Origin: Aquimarina sp042434915
GTDB lineage: Bacteria; Bacteroidota; Bacteroidia; Flavobacteriales; Flavobacteriaceae
Assembly: GCF_042434915.1 (NCBI RefSeq)
Contig: NZ_CP170198.1
Location: 3,100,001 to 3,164,000, forward strand
Length of the DNA: 64,000 nt
Direction of reading: 5' to 3'
The translations under genes and the position numbers were made by a program. Shown piece by piece: positions 35,123-44,151 of the stretch; position 1 is the stretch's first letter, and each line of letters begins with the position of its first letter. A model generated the notes under the pieces. The model made no database searches and was not told the origin of the DNA. It saw nothing but the letters and a program-made list of their open reading frames with translations.

Positions 35123-36208
35123 TTAGCTACCACATGGACCTAGATTATTCCATCCCGAAGCGGTTCTTTCATATAAATCTCCGTTGTACGTTACTTGATC
35201 TCCTACGGCATAAGTAACACTGGCATTATAAGGAGCAACACCATCACATTTATCAGTCTCAGGACTATCCTCACACGCACCCAGATTATTCCATCCCGAA
35301 GCAGTTCTTTCATATAAATCTCCGTTATAAGTAACTTTATCTCCTATGCTATAAGGGGTATTAGCATTATATGGAGAAACACCATCACAGATATTAGTAG
35401 TAGGGGTTCCGTCAAAAGGATAAATAGTACCTATAAATGATTTATCAGTCGCAGATAGAACCGTATTTCTTCCTACAGCAACACCATCAGTAGTATGAGC
35501 AGCAGGAATTGGATAATGCATTATCGATTTTGGATCATAAACACTGTAGTTAGAAGTGTTAGCTTCATAACGTCTAAATAAATTATTGTCTACCTGAGCT
35601 CTACTCCAGTTGTTCGGTGGCCCTGCATAATAAGCATATACAGCTTCTCTATCCCAGTTAATTCCTGCAACAGGATTTTGATGTTCATGAATCAATCCAA
35701 GCGCATGACCAAACTCATGAATGGTGGTACGACTAAATTCACTATCGGTAGTAGTATCATTAAACCATCCAAAATGCATACTTCTAGCATAGCTGTTAGA
35801 ATCTGTTCCAAGGTACGACCAAGATCCACCATCATTTGCATAAGCACCTTCCTTAAAAGTAATTTTGATATTGGCTGTAGTGCTGCTGTTTGAAGCTAAA
35901 AATACAAGCTTCACATTTGCAAATTGCTCCCATTCTTTGGCATATTGCTCGACTTTGGATTGGACAAAATTATTACCGTTCAAGAATTTTATATAAATTG
36001 TTTGTCCAGGCTCCCATTCCTTGGCTTTGACACTTGCCGCTTTGGTATTGAGTTTTGCATCCCATTTTTCAACACATACTTGTGCACTTTTTTGTTCTAC
36101 TGCTTCTAGAGAAACTTGAGTAAGTTCTTCTGAATCTTTTTCGCAACTAAACAAAACGACAGATACCAGTAAAAGCGTTAAAATTTTAGTCAAAAATAAT
36201 TTCTTCAT
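35123..36208 (-). CDS. Astacin-type (M12A) metalloprotease lipoprotein with two chitin-binding-like repeats
   Basis: The 361-residue protein has a lipobox Cys22 (VLFSC). The astacin-type domain has the zinc motif HEFGHALGLIHEH (His164, His168, His174) and Met-turn SIMHYP (228-233) with the Tyr ligand. Two repeats of about 39 residues follow (274-312 and 321-359). Each opens with CDGV.PYNA, contains VTYNGDLYERTASGWNNLG and ends in Cys, as in carbohydrate-binding modules of the chitin-binding type 5/12 class. Likely role: envelope-anchored protease that binds polysaccharide, perhaps chitin. It is a single gene diverging from the pfkB-family kinase. Confidence 0.9.
   Translation of the reverse strand: MKKLFLTKILTLLLVSVVLFSCEKDSEELTQVSLEAVEQKSAQVCVEKWDAKLNTKAASVKAKEWEPGQTIYIKFLNGNNFVQSKVEQYAKEWEQFANVKLVFLASNSSTTANIKITFKEGAYANDGGSWSYLGTDSNSYARSMHFGWFNDTTTDSEFSRTTIHEFGHALGLIHEHQNPVAGINWDREAVYAYYAGPPNNWSRAQVDNNLFRRYEANTSNYSVYDPKSIMHYPIPAAHTTDGVAVGRNTVLSATDKSFIGTIYPFDGTPTTNICDGVSPYNANTPYSIGDKVTYNGDLYERTASGWNNLGACEDSPETDKCDGVAPYNASVTYAVGDQVTYNGDLYERTASGWNNLGPCGS
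35132..35389 (-). repeat. Tandem duplication encoding two carbohydrate-binding repeats
   Basis: Repeat 1 (35273-35389) and repeat 2 (35132-35248) are near-identical over the segment encoding YNGDLYERTASGWNNLG, at both DNA and protein level. This indicates recent duplication or gene conversion. Confidence 0.85.
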
Positions 36209-36563
36209 TATAATTAGAGTTTATGTTTAGCCGCAAATAGAAGAAAGTTTTTTATTTTTCACAATTTTTTAACAGTTTCAATTCAAAGATCTAATAGCCG
36301 GTGTATAATTCGTTTTTTAAACATAGTATTTTAAGTAAAAAAACAAACGAATCTCAAAATTTTGATAATTTAACAACTTTGGTTTCTATGATTGGTTAGA
36401 GAAATGAAAACAGCAACTTTGGTAACCACTAAATTTTTATAACACTTTCAAAAATACTCCTTGCATATTGAGCGAATTGAATTAATGGATTTTTTAAGCT
36501 ATTTGATTTCTTATCGTATCTAAAAAGTAAAACTTATATTTGCAAAAAAATATTACGCTATCT
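36209..36563. other. Divergent intergenic region astacin/kinase
   Basis: These 355 bases lie between two divergent genes. A TATATTTG box at 36535-36542 serves the kinase. I see no gene, strong hairpin or repeat in the rest. Confidence 0.5.
36535..36542 (+). promoter_or_regulatory. -7 box for the pfkB-family kinase
   Basis: TATATTTG lies 21 bases before ATG 36564. Its position argues against using the in-frame TTG at 36540 as the start, since that codon overlaps the box. Confidence 0.55.
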
Positions 36564-37493
36564 ATGAGTAAATTACTGATTGTAGGCTCTATCGCCTTTG
36601 ATGCCATTGAAACTCCTTTTGGAAAAACTGATAAAATTTTAGGTGGAGCTGCCCCTTATATAGGACTTGCTGCCGCTACTTTTGAGGTGCCTTCGGCAAT
36701 TGTTTCTGTTGTGGGAGAGGATTTTCCAGAAGAATACTTAAAAATGTTACAGGATAGAACAATTGATACCTCAGCAGTAGAAGTTGTTAAAGGGGGAAAG
36801 ACATTTTTTTGGAGTGGTAAATATCATAATGACTTAAATTCTAGGGATACTTTGGACACACAGTTAAATGTATTGGCAGACTTTAACCCTATCGTACCCG
36901 ATCATTATAAAGAAGCAGAAATTGTAATGTTGGGTAATTTAAATCCTTTAGTACAATTAAGTGTGCTCGAACAAATGACTGTTAAACCAAAATTAGCCAT
37001 TTTGGATACAATGAATTTTTGGATGGAAGATATGTTTATCGAGGATTTACGAAAAGTAATTGCCAAGGTAGATGTAATTACTATAAATGATGAAGAAGCT
37101 AGACAATTGAGTGGAGAGTATTCATTGGTTAAAGCAGCACGTGCTATTGAAAAGATGGGCCCTAAGTATGTAATAATTAAAAAAGGAGAGCACGGTGCGT
37201 TACTCTTTCATAATGAGCAAATCTTCTTTGCCCCCGCTTTACCGTTAGAAGAAGTTTTTGATCCAACAGGAGCCGGCGATACTTTTGCAGGAGGTTTTTC
37301 TGGATACCTTACAAAGACCAACGATATTTCTTTCGAAAATATGAAAAAAGCAATAATTCATGCCTCCAATTTGGCATCTTTTAGCGTGGAGAAATTTGGA
37401 ACAGAACGAATGCAGAGCCTCAAAAAAGAAGAAATAAAAAAACGTTTGCAGGAATTCAAAGAACTCACACAGTTCGAAATTGAATTAACATAA
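36564..37493 (+). CDS. PfkB-family sugar/nucleoside kinase
   Basis: The 309-residue ribokinase-like enzyme starts at ATG 36564 (MSKLLIVGSIAFDAIETPFG). It has the substrate-binding GGAAPYIGLAAA near the N-terminus, ITINDEEARQLSGE in the middle, and the C-terminal catalytic signature DPTGAGDTFAGGFSGYL, whose second Asp is the catalytic base. The substrate, whether sugar, adenosine or other nucleoside, cannot be told from sequence. It precedes the PurF-type gene by 80 bases with a hairpin terminator between. A purine-related role is possible. Confidence 0.9.
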   Translation: MSKLLIVGSIAFDAIETPFGKTDKILGGAAPYIGLAAATFEVPSAIVSVVGEDFPEEYLKMLQDRTIDTSAVEVVKGGKTFFWSGKYHNDLNSRDTLDTQLNVLADFNPIVPDHYKEAEIVMLGNLNPLVQLSVLEQMTVKPKLAILDTMNFWMEDMFIEDLRKVIAKVDVITINDEEARQLSGEYSLVKAARAIEKMGPKYVIIKKGEHGALLFHNEQIFFAPALPLEEVFDPTGAGDTFAGGFSGYLTKTNDISFENMKKAIIHASNLASFSVEKFGTERMQSLKKEEIKKRLQEFKELTQFEIELT

Positions 37494-37504
37494 TAATTTT
37501 CTAA

Positions 37505-37533
37505 GCCCTAGGCATTATGCTCTAGGGTTTTTT
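37505..37533 (+). terminator. Terminator after the pfkB-family kinase
   Basis: CCCTAGGCA pairs with TGCTCTAGGG (one bulged T), followed by six T. Confidence 0.75.
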
Positions 37534-37573
37534 ATTTACGTCGAAACACAACAATTAGAATTTTAGATATATA

Positions 37574-39472
37574 ATGAGTGACGCTTTAAAACATGAATGT
37601 GGTATCGCAATGATTAGATTGCTGAAGCCTTTGGAATACTACAAAGAAAAATACGGAACTGCATTTTATGGAGTAAATAAAATGTATCTGATGATGGAGA
37701 AGCAACATAATCGTGGTCAAGATGGAGCTGGACTCGCAAGTATAAAATTAGATACCTTGCCAGGAGAACGTTATATAAGTCGAATTCGTTCTAGCGAAGC
37801 TCAACCGATACAAGATATTTTTTCTCAGATTAATGATCGCATAAATTCTGAATTAACCGCTCATCCTCAATATAGTGACGATGTAGCATGGCAAAAGAAA
37901 AACGTACCCTATATCGGAGAGGTTTTGTTAGGTCATGTACGTTATGGAACTTTTGGACAAAATAGTGTAGAAAGTGTACATCCTTTTTTGAGACAAAACA
38001 ATTGGATGCATCGCAATCTTATCGTTGCTGGTAACTTTAATATGACCAACAATGATTTATTATTTAGAAACTTGGTAAAATTAGGACAGCATCCAAAAGA
38101 TAGAGTCGATACCATTACTGTGATGGAAAAAATTGGACATTTCTTAGATTCTGAAGTAGCCAAACTTTATAAGAAACTTAAAAAAGAAGGCTTTAGCAAA
38201 GTTGATGCCTCTCCAGAAATAGCAGAACGTCTTAATGTTGCAAAGATTCTTAAAAAATCCTCTCGTGATTGGGACGGCGGTTACGCAATGGCAGGAATGT
38301 TGGGCCATGGTGATGCATTTGTATTAAGAGATCCAGCAGGTATAAGACCTGCATATTACTATCAAGATGATGAGGTAGTTGTCGTGGCCTCAGAACGACC
38401 AGTAATACAAACCGTTTTTAATGTAGACTTTAATAAGATTAAAGAATTAGATCCAGGTAAAGCTATAATCATCAAAAAAAGTGGTGAAACTTCAATACAA
38501 AAAATAATAACTCCCTTAGAACGTAAGGCATGTTCTTTTGAAAGAATTTATTTTTCTAGAGGAAGCGACGCCGAAATTTATAAAGAGCGTAAAAAATTAG
38601 GTAAACTAATTATGCCACAGGTGCTCAAAGAAATTGATCATGATACGATTAACACGGTGTTTTCTTTTATTCCAAATACGGCAGAGACATCATTTTATGG
38701 TATGGTTGAAGCAGCACAGGATGAACTTAATAAGCAAAAAAATGAAACCATCCTTGCAGAGAAACAAGATCTAACAAATGAACGGTTAAAGGAAATCTTG
38801 TCACATCGTTTACGTACAGAAAAAATAGCTATTAAGGATGCCAAACTACGCACCTTTATAACAGAAGATAGTAGTCGGGATGATTTGGTTGCTCACGTAT
38901 ATGATATAACCTATGGCGTAGTTAATCCCGAAGATAACTTGGTAATTATTGATGATAGTATCGTTAGAGGTACCACATTAAAAAAGAGTATTATAAAAAT
39001 GCTAGATCGTTTACAGCCTAAAAAAATTATAGTGGTGTCATCTGCTCCACAAATTAGGTATCCAGATTGTTATGGTATCGACATGGCAAATTTAGAAGGG
39101 TTGGTTGCTTTTAATGCCGCACTCGAACTACTCAAAGAAAGGGGTAAGTATGATTTAGTTGAAGAAGTATATAAAAAATGTAAATCTCAAGAAACGTTTG
39201 AAGATTCTGATGTGCAAAACTATGTAAAAGATATCTATGCTAATTTTACAGATCAAGAAATTAGTAATAAAATAGCAGCGCTTTTGAGTGAAGAATCGGT
39301 TACTACAGAGGTTAAAGTAATATACCAAACGGTCGAGAACCTTCATAAAGCTTGTCCAGATAATCTTGGAGATTGGTATTTTACAGGAGATTATCCAACA
39401 GCAGGAGGAAACCGTGTGGTAAACAGAGCATTTATTAATTTTTACGAAGGAAAAAAAGAAAGGGCTTATTAA
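37574..39472 (+). CDS. purF: Amidophosphoribosyltransferase (long, PurF-type)
   Basis: PurF transfers the amide nitrogen of glutamine to PRPP in the first step of purine synthesis. The 632-residue protein has the N-terminal glutaminase with nucleophile Cys9 (ALKHECGIAMI), RGQDGAGLAS and GHVRYGTFG, then a phosphoribosyltransferase domain with the PRPP loop VIIDDSIVRGTTLKKSI. It is about 130 residues longer than classical PurF, with an extra region around 330-430 and a C-terminal extension. Cys9 implies removal of eight residues or a non-N-terminal nucleophile. Bacteroidota can carry this long form beside a standard PurF, so its exact role is less certain than its family. Confidence 0.85.
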   Translation: MSDALKHECGIAMIRLLKPLEYYKEKYGTAFYGVNKMYLMMEKQHNRGQDGAGLASIKLDTLPGERYISRIRSSEAQPIQDIFSQINDRINSELTAHPQYSDDVAWQKKNVPYIGEVLLGHVRYGTFGQNSVESVHPFLRQNNWMHRNLIVAGNFNMTNNDLLFRNLVKLGQHPKDRVDTITVMEKIGHFLDSEVAKLYKKLKKEGFSKVDASPEIAERLNVAKILKKSSRDWDGGYAMAGMLGHGDAFVLRDPAGIRPAYYYQDDEVVVVASERPVIQTVFNVDFNKIKELDPGKAIIIKKSGETSIQKIITPLERKACSFERIYFSRGSDAEIYKERKKLGKLIMPQVLKEIDHDTINTVFSFIPNTAETSFYGMVEAAQDELNKQKNETILAEKQDLTNERLKEILSHRLRTEKIAIKDAKLRTFITEDSSRDDLVAHVYDITYGVVNPEDNLVIIDDSIVRGTTLKKSIIKMLDRLQPKKIIVVSSAPQIRYPDCYGIDMANLEGLVAFNAALELLKERGKYDLVEEVYKKCKSQETFEDSDVQNYVKDIYANFTDQEISNKIAALLSEESVTTEVKVIYQTVENLHKACPDNLGDWYFTGDYPTAGGNRVVNRAFINFYEGKKERAY

Positions 39473-39784
39473 AAAGACAAAATTTTTTGTGTTAAATTTT
39501 TGTGTTTTGTGTAGTTCAACAAGTATTTTGACCTTTTATCTAAAACATTTTTCCACAAGGAAATAACGCTTTATATTAGCAGAGCCATAGCATAAGTAGG
39601 TTAAGTTCATGGTAGATTTGGGGCAAAAAAAGGTGGATTTTCCACCTTTTTTTATTTTATATACTTTTTAACTTTTGGTCCTGTATCCTTCCCAAAATCA
39701 ATTTCAATAGCACATAGTTCTCCCCTCGTAAATCACATTTGTAATAAGAACGCTACCTAATTGGTATTAAAAGGATTTTAAATT
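39473..39784. other. Intergenic region between convergent purF and CYTH genes
   Basis: These 312 bases hold a strong hairpin terminator at 39625-39653, 153 bases after the purF stop. The stretch before it has no ORF and no tRNA-like fold. A long 3' untranslated region or a small RNA ending at that terminator would both fit. Confidence 0.45.
39625..39653. terminator. Strong bidirectional terminator
   Basis: AAAAAAAGGTGGA pairs perfectly with TCCACCTTTTTTT around a TTT loop, with U tracts on both strands. It lies between convergent genes but far from both stops. Confidence 0.85.
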
Positions 39785-40270
39785 TTAGTGAAGGGGTGTA
39801 TTTTTCCAACTAGAGAAGGGATTTTTGCTTAGTTGAGAATTATAATACCGCTTGTCACCAGTTACTTCTTTGCCTAACCAATTTGGTTTATCAAAGTATT
39901 CATTTTCATCAGAAAGTTCAATTTCTGCAAGTATGAGAGATTGATTTGCTCCAAAGAACTCATCGATTTCAAAGGTATGTTGATTCACCACAACTTCGTG
40001 TCGTATTTTCTCGATGCGTCCAGTTTCACATAACGCTAATAAGTTTTCTGCCTCTTCGACTGTAATTTCTTTTTCCCATTCAAAACGAGTGGTTCCCGAG
40101 GCGTTACTGATACCTTTAATAGTTATAAAACCATGATTACCTTTTATTCTTATACGAACGGTGCGTTCTGGGTCTGTATTCAAAAATCCTTGCACAATTC
40201 TGTAAGACTGATGCACCTCATTTTTGTAGCTAGAAGCGGTTACCAAAAACTTTCTTTCAATCTCTTTCAT
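39785..40270 (-). CDS. CYTH-domain protein
   Basis: The 161-residue protein is a single CYTH domain, a tunnel fold that binds triphosphates or polyphosphate. It opens with the diagnostic EIERKFLV (ExExK pattern) and has alternating charged strands such as TVRIRIKGNHGFITIK and RFEWEKEI. It ends with GDKRYYNSQLSKNPF. Family members act as triphosphatases or adenylate cyclases; short bacterial forms are mostly inorganic triphosphatases. It is 21 bases downstream of the NAD(P)-binding gene on the same strand. Confidence 0.88.
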   Translation of the reverse strand: MKEIERKFLVTASSYKNEVHQSYRIVQGFLNTDPERTVRIRIKGNHGFITIKGISNASGTTRFEWEKEITVEEAENLLALCETGRIEKIRHEVVVNQHTFEIDEFFGANQSLILAEIELSDENEYFDKPNWLGKEVTGDKRYYNSQLSKNPFSSWKNTPLH

Positions 40271-40291
40271 ACTATATGTTCAGATAAAAAT

Positions 40292-40954
40292 TTACCACTT
40301 CAAAGCTATCTCTTGAATTTCGTCGGACTCAATAATATCTTTATCAATACTGTTTTTATCCAACCAACACATTGCTTTTGCTATTGTTTCAGGTTTGATA
40401 GATCGATATTTTTTTAACTTACCTGCTAATAATGGATTTATTACTCTCATAAATTGAATAAACAGATATTCACCAATTCTTCTTTCTTCTCTTTTGGTAT
40501 CAATGAGTGAAGGTTGTAGAATATACGTTTTATCAATTGTAAATTGTTTTACAGCATCCTGCATTTCGCCCTTTACTCTATTGTAAAAAATTTTACTTTG
40601 TCTATTTGCTCCAAGTGCAGAAATTACTATAAACTTTGAAATATTATTTTGCTCGCAAAGTTTTGCTGCTGCTACGGGAATACCAAAATCGATTTTTTTG
40701 TATAGTTTTTTGTTTGGCGTTTTATTTTTGGTAGTTCCTATACAACAAAATACCACATCTGCATTAAATTGTTCTTGATACTCGCTTAATTGAAATAGAT
40801 CAATGAGATACTCTTCGATTTTTGGATGTGTCAAATCGATTTTACTTCTCGAAAACAATTTCACTTGACTGTAAGTATCGTCTTTGAGAAGTTTTTCTAG
40901 TAGCGCATGTCCAGTAAGTCCTGTAGCGCCCAAAACAATTGCGGTTTTGCTCAT
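40292..40954 (-). CDS. NAD(P)-binding short-chain protein (NmrA/TIP30-like)
   Basis: The 220-residue Rossmann protein is read from the ATG at 40954-40952 (MSKTAIVLGATGLTGHALLE), which contains the dinucleotide motif GATGLTG. An upstream Met at 40999 would add 15 unusual residues and reach into the dinB promoter. The DVVFCCIGTTKNKTPNK stretch and SALGANRQSKIFYNRVKGEM are shared with atypical short-chain dehydrogenases of the TIP30/HTATIP2 kind. The substrate is unknown. It diverges from dinB. Confidence 0.85.
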   Translation of the reverse strand: MSKTAIVLGATGLTGHALLEKLLKDDTYSQVKLFSRSKIDLTHPKIEEYLIDLFQLSEYQEQFNADVVFCCIGTTKNKTPNKKLYKKIDFGIPVAAAKLCEQNNISKFIVISALGANRQSKIFYNRVKGEMQDAVKQFTIDKTYILQPSLIDTKREERRIGEYLFIQFMRVINPLLAGKLKKYRSIKPETIAKAMCWLDKNSIDKDIIESDEIQEIALKW

Positions 40955-41014
40955 GGCCGTTAATTTTAACGTAAAGGTAGGTAATGATAGGGTTAACATT
41001 AGTCAAAGAAGCTA

Positions 41015-41022
41015 TAAATTTG
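41015..41022 (+). promoter_or_regulatory. -7 box for dinB
   Basis: TAAATTTG fits TAnnTTTG. It lies downstream of the first possible in-frame ATG (40984) and 24 bases before the GTG at 41047, which favours the GTG start. Confidence 0.45.
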
Positions 41023-41046
41023 CAAGATCGAAGTCTTAAGCAACAC

Positions 41047-42135
41047 GTGAGTTATAGAAAAATCATACACGTTGACATGGATGCGTTTTACGCCTCTGTA
41101 GAGCAACTTGACGATCCATCGCTAAAGGGTAAACCGTTGGCTGTTGGGGGCAGTGAAAAACGTGGAGTTGTGAGTGCTGCAAGTTATGAAGCTCGTGTGT
41201 ATGGGGTGCGATCTGCAATGAGTGGTGCGATGGCTAAAAGATTATGTCCTGAGCTACTTTTTGTACGACCAAGGTTTGAACGATATAAAGAAATATCAAC
41301 GGCTATCAGGAAGATATTTTTTGAATTTACTGATTTGGTAGAACCCCTATCTCTGGACGAAGCATATTTGGATGTTACCGCAAATAAAAAAGGAAATCCA
41401 AGTGCAAGTCTGATAGCACAGGATATTAGGCGGCGAATATTTGAGGAAATTGGTTTGACTGCATCTGCTGGTATCTCTATCAATAAATTTGTAGCAAAAA
41501 TAGCGAGTGATTACAATAAGCCAAATGGTCAAAAAACTGTAAATCCCGAAGAAGTTATAGGTTTTTTGGAAAAATTAGATGTAAAGAAATTTTATGGAGT
41601 CGGTAAAGTAACTCAAGCAAAAATGTATGACATGGGTATTTATACGGGTATGGATCTCAAATCCAAATCCGAAGAGTTTTTAACCCAGCATTTCGGTAAA
41701 TCTGGTAAGCATTACTATCAAATTGTACGAGGTATACATAATAGTCCCGTAAAACCAAACCGTGAACGCAAATCCTTAGCTGCCGAGCGAACATTTAAAG
41801 AAAACATAGCTTCTGAAATTTACATGTTAGAGCGTTTGGAAAGTATAGCCGAAGAACTGCAAAAGCGATTAAAAAACAACAAAGTGTCGGGGAGAACTAT
41901 TACTTTAAAAATAAAATATAGCGATTTTACCTTACAAACTCGCAGCAAATCAGTGCCGTATTTTGTTAACGATGCAGCAATAATACTTGAACTGGCAAAA
42001 GAATTATTGTATCAAGAAAAAATGAAAAACTCTGTACGTTTACTGGGAATTTCCTTATCTAATTTAAATACGGGTAAGGCATCGGTAAAAAAGAAAGAAG
42101 AAATAGAGATTATTCAATTAAAATTTGATTTATAG
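41047..42135 (+). CDS. dinB: DNA polymerase IV (Y family)
   Basis: This translesion polymerase copies damaged templates. Read from GTG 41047 it has 362 residues: catalytic VDMDAFYASVEQLDDP, PLSLDEAYLDVT with the paired acidic residues, the fingers/thumb block SAGISINKFVAKIASDYNKP and helix-hairpin-helix FYGVGKVTQAKMYDMG. A little-finger domain follows (about 235-345), with a Lys-rich end but no clear beta-clamp-binding peptide seen. An alternative ATG at 40984 would add 21 residues, but a likely -7 box lies between the two. It converges on the aminotransferase gene four bases away. Confidence 0.93.
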   Translation: MSYRKIIHVDMDAFYASVEQLDDPSLKGKPLAVGGSEKRGVVSAASYEARVYGVRSAMSGAMAKRLCPELLFVRPRFERYKEISTAIRKIFFEFTDLVEPLSLDEAYLDVTANKKGNPSASLIAQDIRRRIFEEIGLTASAGISINKFVAKIASDYNKPNGQKTVNPEEVIGFLEKLDVKKFYGVGKVTQAKMYDMGIYTGMDLKSKSEEFLTQHFGKSGKHYYQIVRGIHNSPVKPNRERKSLAAERTFKENIASEIYMLERLESIAEELQKRLKNNKVSGRTITLKIKYSDFTLQTRSKSVPYFVNDAAIILELAKELLYQEKMKNSVRLLGISLSNLNTGKASVKKKEEIEIIQLKFDL

Positions 42136-42139
42136 AACA

Positions 42140-43285
42140 TTAAACAGTGTGTAAAACTTCGGCTGCACGTTTGAGCGTCTCGTCACTTTTGGCAAAACAA
42201 AATCGCAAAACCTTATCATCTTGTTTGGATGAATTAAATACAGAGATGGGGATTGATGCAATTTTATATTCTTTAGTAAGTCTTTTTGCGAACTCCAAAT
42301 CATTTTCATTAGTAATAGCAGAATACTCCAATAGTTGAAAATATGTTCCGGTTGCAGGTACGTGCGTAAAAGAAGACCCTTTAAGTAATGAAAGAAAGAG
42401 ATCTCTTTTATGTTGGTAAAAATCAGGTAAGCTCAAGTAGTGTGAGGGGGTTTCTAGATACTGTGCTATAGCTGCCTGAATTGGATGATTACCAGAAAAT
42501 ACATTGTATTGATGTACTTTTCTAAACTCCTTCATCAATGCAGATGGAGCTAAGCAATATCCAGTTTTCCAACCAGTGACATGAAATGTTTTTCCGAAGG
42601 AGCCAATAATAAAACTTCTAGAGGCCAAACTAGGATATCGAGCAACACTTTGATGCACTGTAGAATCAAAGATTATATGTTCATACACTTCGTCACTCAA
42701 AACTATAATGTTATTAGTAGCGACTAATTTCTCTAAGTGTGCCATATCTTCACTAGACATAGTGGTTCCGCTTGGATTATGAGGTGTATTGATAATGATC
42801 ATCCGAGTTTTTGGGGTAATCGCCTCAGCAACCTGATCCCAATCAATAGTGTAGTTTGGATACGAAAGCTGAATGGGTATAGTGACTCCTCCAAACAAGC
42901 GTATAGAAGGTTCGTAACAATCGTATGCAGGTTCAAAAATAATCACTTCGTCTTTTGGGTGAATAAAGGCAGCGATACATGTAAACAGGGCTTGTGTAGC
43001 TCCGCTAGTAATAGTTATTTCGGTTTCTGGATGATAGGTATAACCATAAGAATTGGCAACTTTTTCTGCAATACGTTCTCGTAGCTGCATCAGTCCAGCC
43101 ATGGGTGAATATTGATTTTTACCAGATTTCATCGCCTTAGATACTAGAGTAATAAGTTCTGGATCCACAGGAAAATCAGGAAAACCTTGCGATAAATTAA
43201 GAGCCTGATACTGGTTGGCCAATTCGCTCATTACTGTAAATATTGTTGTATGGCTTACGGGAAGTTTGGAAAGCAATGGTTTCAT
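42140..43285 (-). CDS. Methionine aminotransferase-type PLP enzyme
   Basis: The 381-residue class I aminotransferase has LSQGFPDFPVDPEL near the N-terminus, TSGATQALFTCIAAFIHPKD, NTPHNPSGTTMS with the PLP-stacking Asn, LSDEVYEHI, and the PLP lysine in GSFGKTFHVTGWKTGY. The SQGFPDF opening and overall pattern match YbdL/kynurenine aminotransferase-like enzymes that transaminate methionine in salvage. Exact substrate preference is inferred from family. It is a single gene diverging from sdhC. Confidence 0.9.
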   Translation of the reverse strand: MKPLLSKLPVSHTTIFTVMSELANQYQALNLSQGFPDFPVDPELITLVSKAMKSGKNQYSPMAGLMQLRERIAEKVANSYGYTYHPETEITITSGATQALFTCIAAFIHPKDEVIIFEPAYDCYEPSIRLFGGVTIPIQLSYPNYTIDWDQVAEAITPKTRMIIINTPHNPSGTTMSSEDMAHLEKLVATNNIIVLSDEVYEHIIFDSTVHQSVARYPSLASRSFIIGSFGKTFHVTGWKTGYCLAPSALMKEFRKVHQYNVFSGNHPIQAAIAQYLETPSHYLSLPDFYQHKRDLFLSLLKGSSFTHVPATGTYFQLLEYSAITNENDLEFAKRLTKEYKIASIPISVFNSSKQDDKVLRFCFAKSDETLKRAAEVLHTV

Positions 43286-43420
43286 AAAAATAAAGTTACG
43301 AATTTAGATCGTAATCTTACTTTATTTATTAAAGGCATCCATAATATATCAGAAAAAAGAACAGATCAGTATCAAAGTTTTTTATATTGATTATAAATAC
43401 TGGATAAAAGTAGGAAAATG

Positions 43421-43451
43421 TTGTTAAAAAGATGTTTGAGGCGTACTTTTG
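43421..43451 (+). promoter_or_regulatory. Promoter of the sdh operon
   Basis: TTG at 43421-43423, 20 bases, then TACTTTTG at 43444-43451: a full Bacteroidota -33/-7 promoter, 27 bases before the sdhC ATG. Confidence 0.7.
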
Positions 43452-43478
43452 TTTCTCAAAATTTAAATATTTTAACTA

Positions 43479-44138
43479 ATGGGTGGATTGATAAAATCTT
43501 CAATTGCTAGAAAAGTTGCCATGGCTCTTTCGGGACTTTTCTTAGTTTTCTTCTTATTACAACATTTTACTATAAATTTTACTTCTATTGTGAGTGAAGA
43601 TGTCTTTAACGAGTTGTCACACTTTATGGGAACAAATTTTGTGGTTCAATTTCTATTACAACCCGTGTTGATTTTTGGAGTTGTATTTCATTTTATTATG
43701 GGATTCATTTTAGAAATCCGTAATCGTAATGCCAGATCAGTAAGTTATGCGCGTTATGATGGAGGGGCCAACTCCTCATGGATGTCCAGAAATATGATAA
43801 TAACAGGTTTGGTAGTGTTAGCTTTTTTAGGGTTACATTTCTATGATTTTTGGGTGCCCGAGATAGTACACAAATATATAGAGGTTGCTCCAGAAGATGC
43901 TACACGATATTATAGTGAGTTGGTAGAGAAGTTTGAGAGCCCAATTCGTACAGGATTGTATGTGGTTTCCTTTGTGTTTTTAGGATTACACCTATGGCAT
44001 GGATTTGCGTCATCTTTTCAATCTGTCGGATTTAACAATAAGTACTCTCTAGCTGCTACTAAGTTTGCAAAAGCTTTTGCAATTATTATTCCGTTAGGAT
44101 TTGTAATTATTGCCTTAGTACATCATTTTAATCATTAA
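43479..44138 (+). CDS. sdhC: Succinate dehydrogenase cytochrome b subunit
   Basis: This membrane anchor passes electrons from succinate to menaquinone. The 219-residue protein has five hydrophobic helices and histidines placed to bind two hemes (LLQHFTIN, VVFHFIMGF, GLHFYDFW, GLHLWHGF), the single-subunit diheme type of Bacteroidota and epsilonproteobacteria. It leads sdhCAB and lies 13 bases before sdhA. No SdhD is present, as expected for this type. Confidence 0.94.
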   Translation: MGGLIKSSIARKVAMALSGLFLVFFLLQHFTINFTSIVSEDVFNELSHFMGTNFVVQFLLQPVLIFGVVFHFIMGFILEIRNRNARSVSYARYDGGANSSWMSRNMIITGLVVLAFLGLHFYDFWVPEIVHKYIEVAPEDATRYYSELVEKFESPIRTGLYVVSFVFLGLHLWHGFASSFQSVGFNNKYSLAATKFAKAFAIIIPLGFVIIALVHHFNH

Positions 44139-44151
44139 AATTACCGCTATT

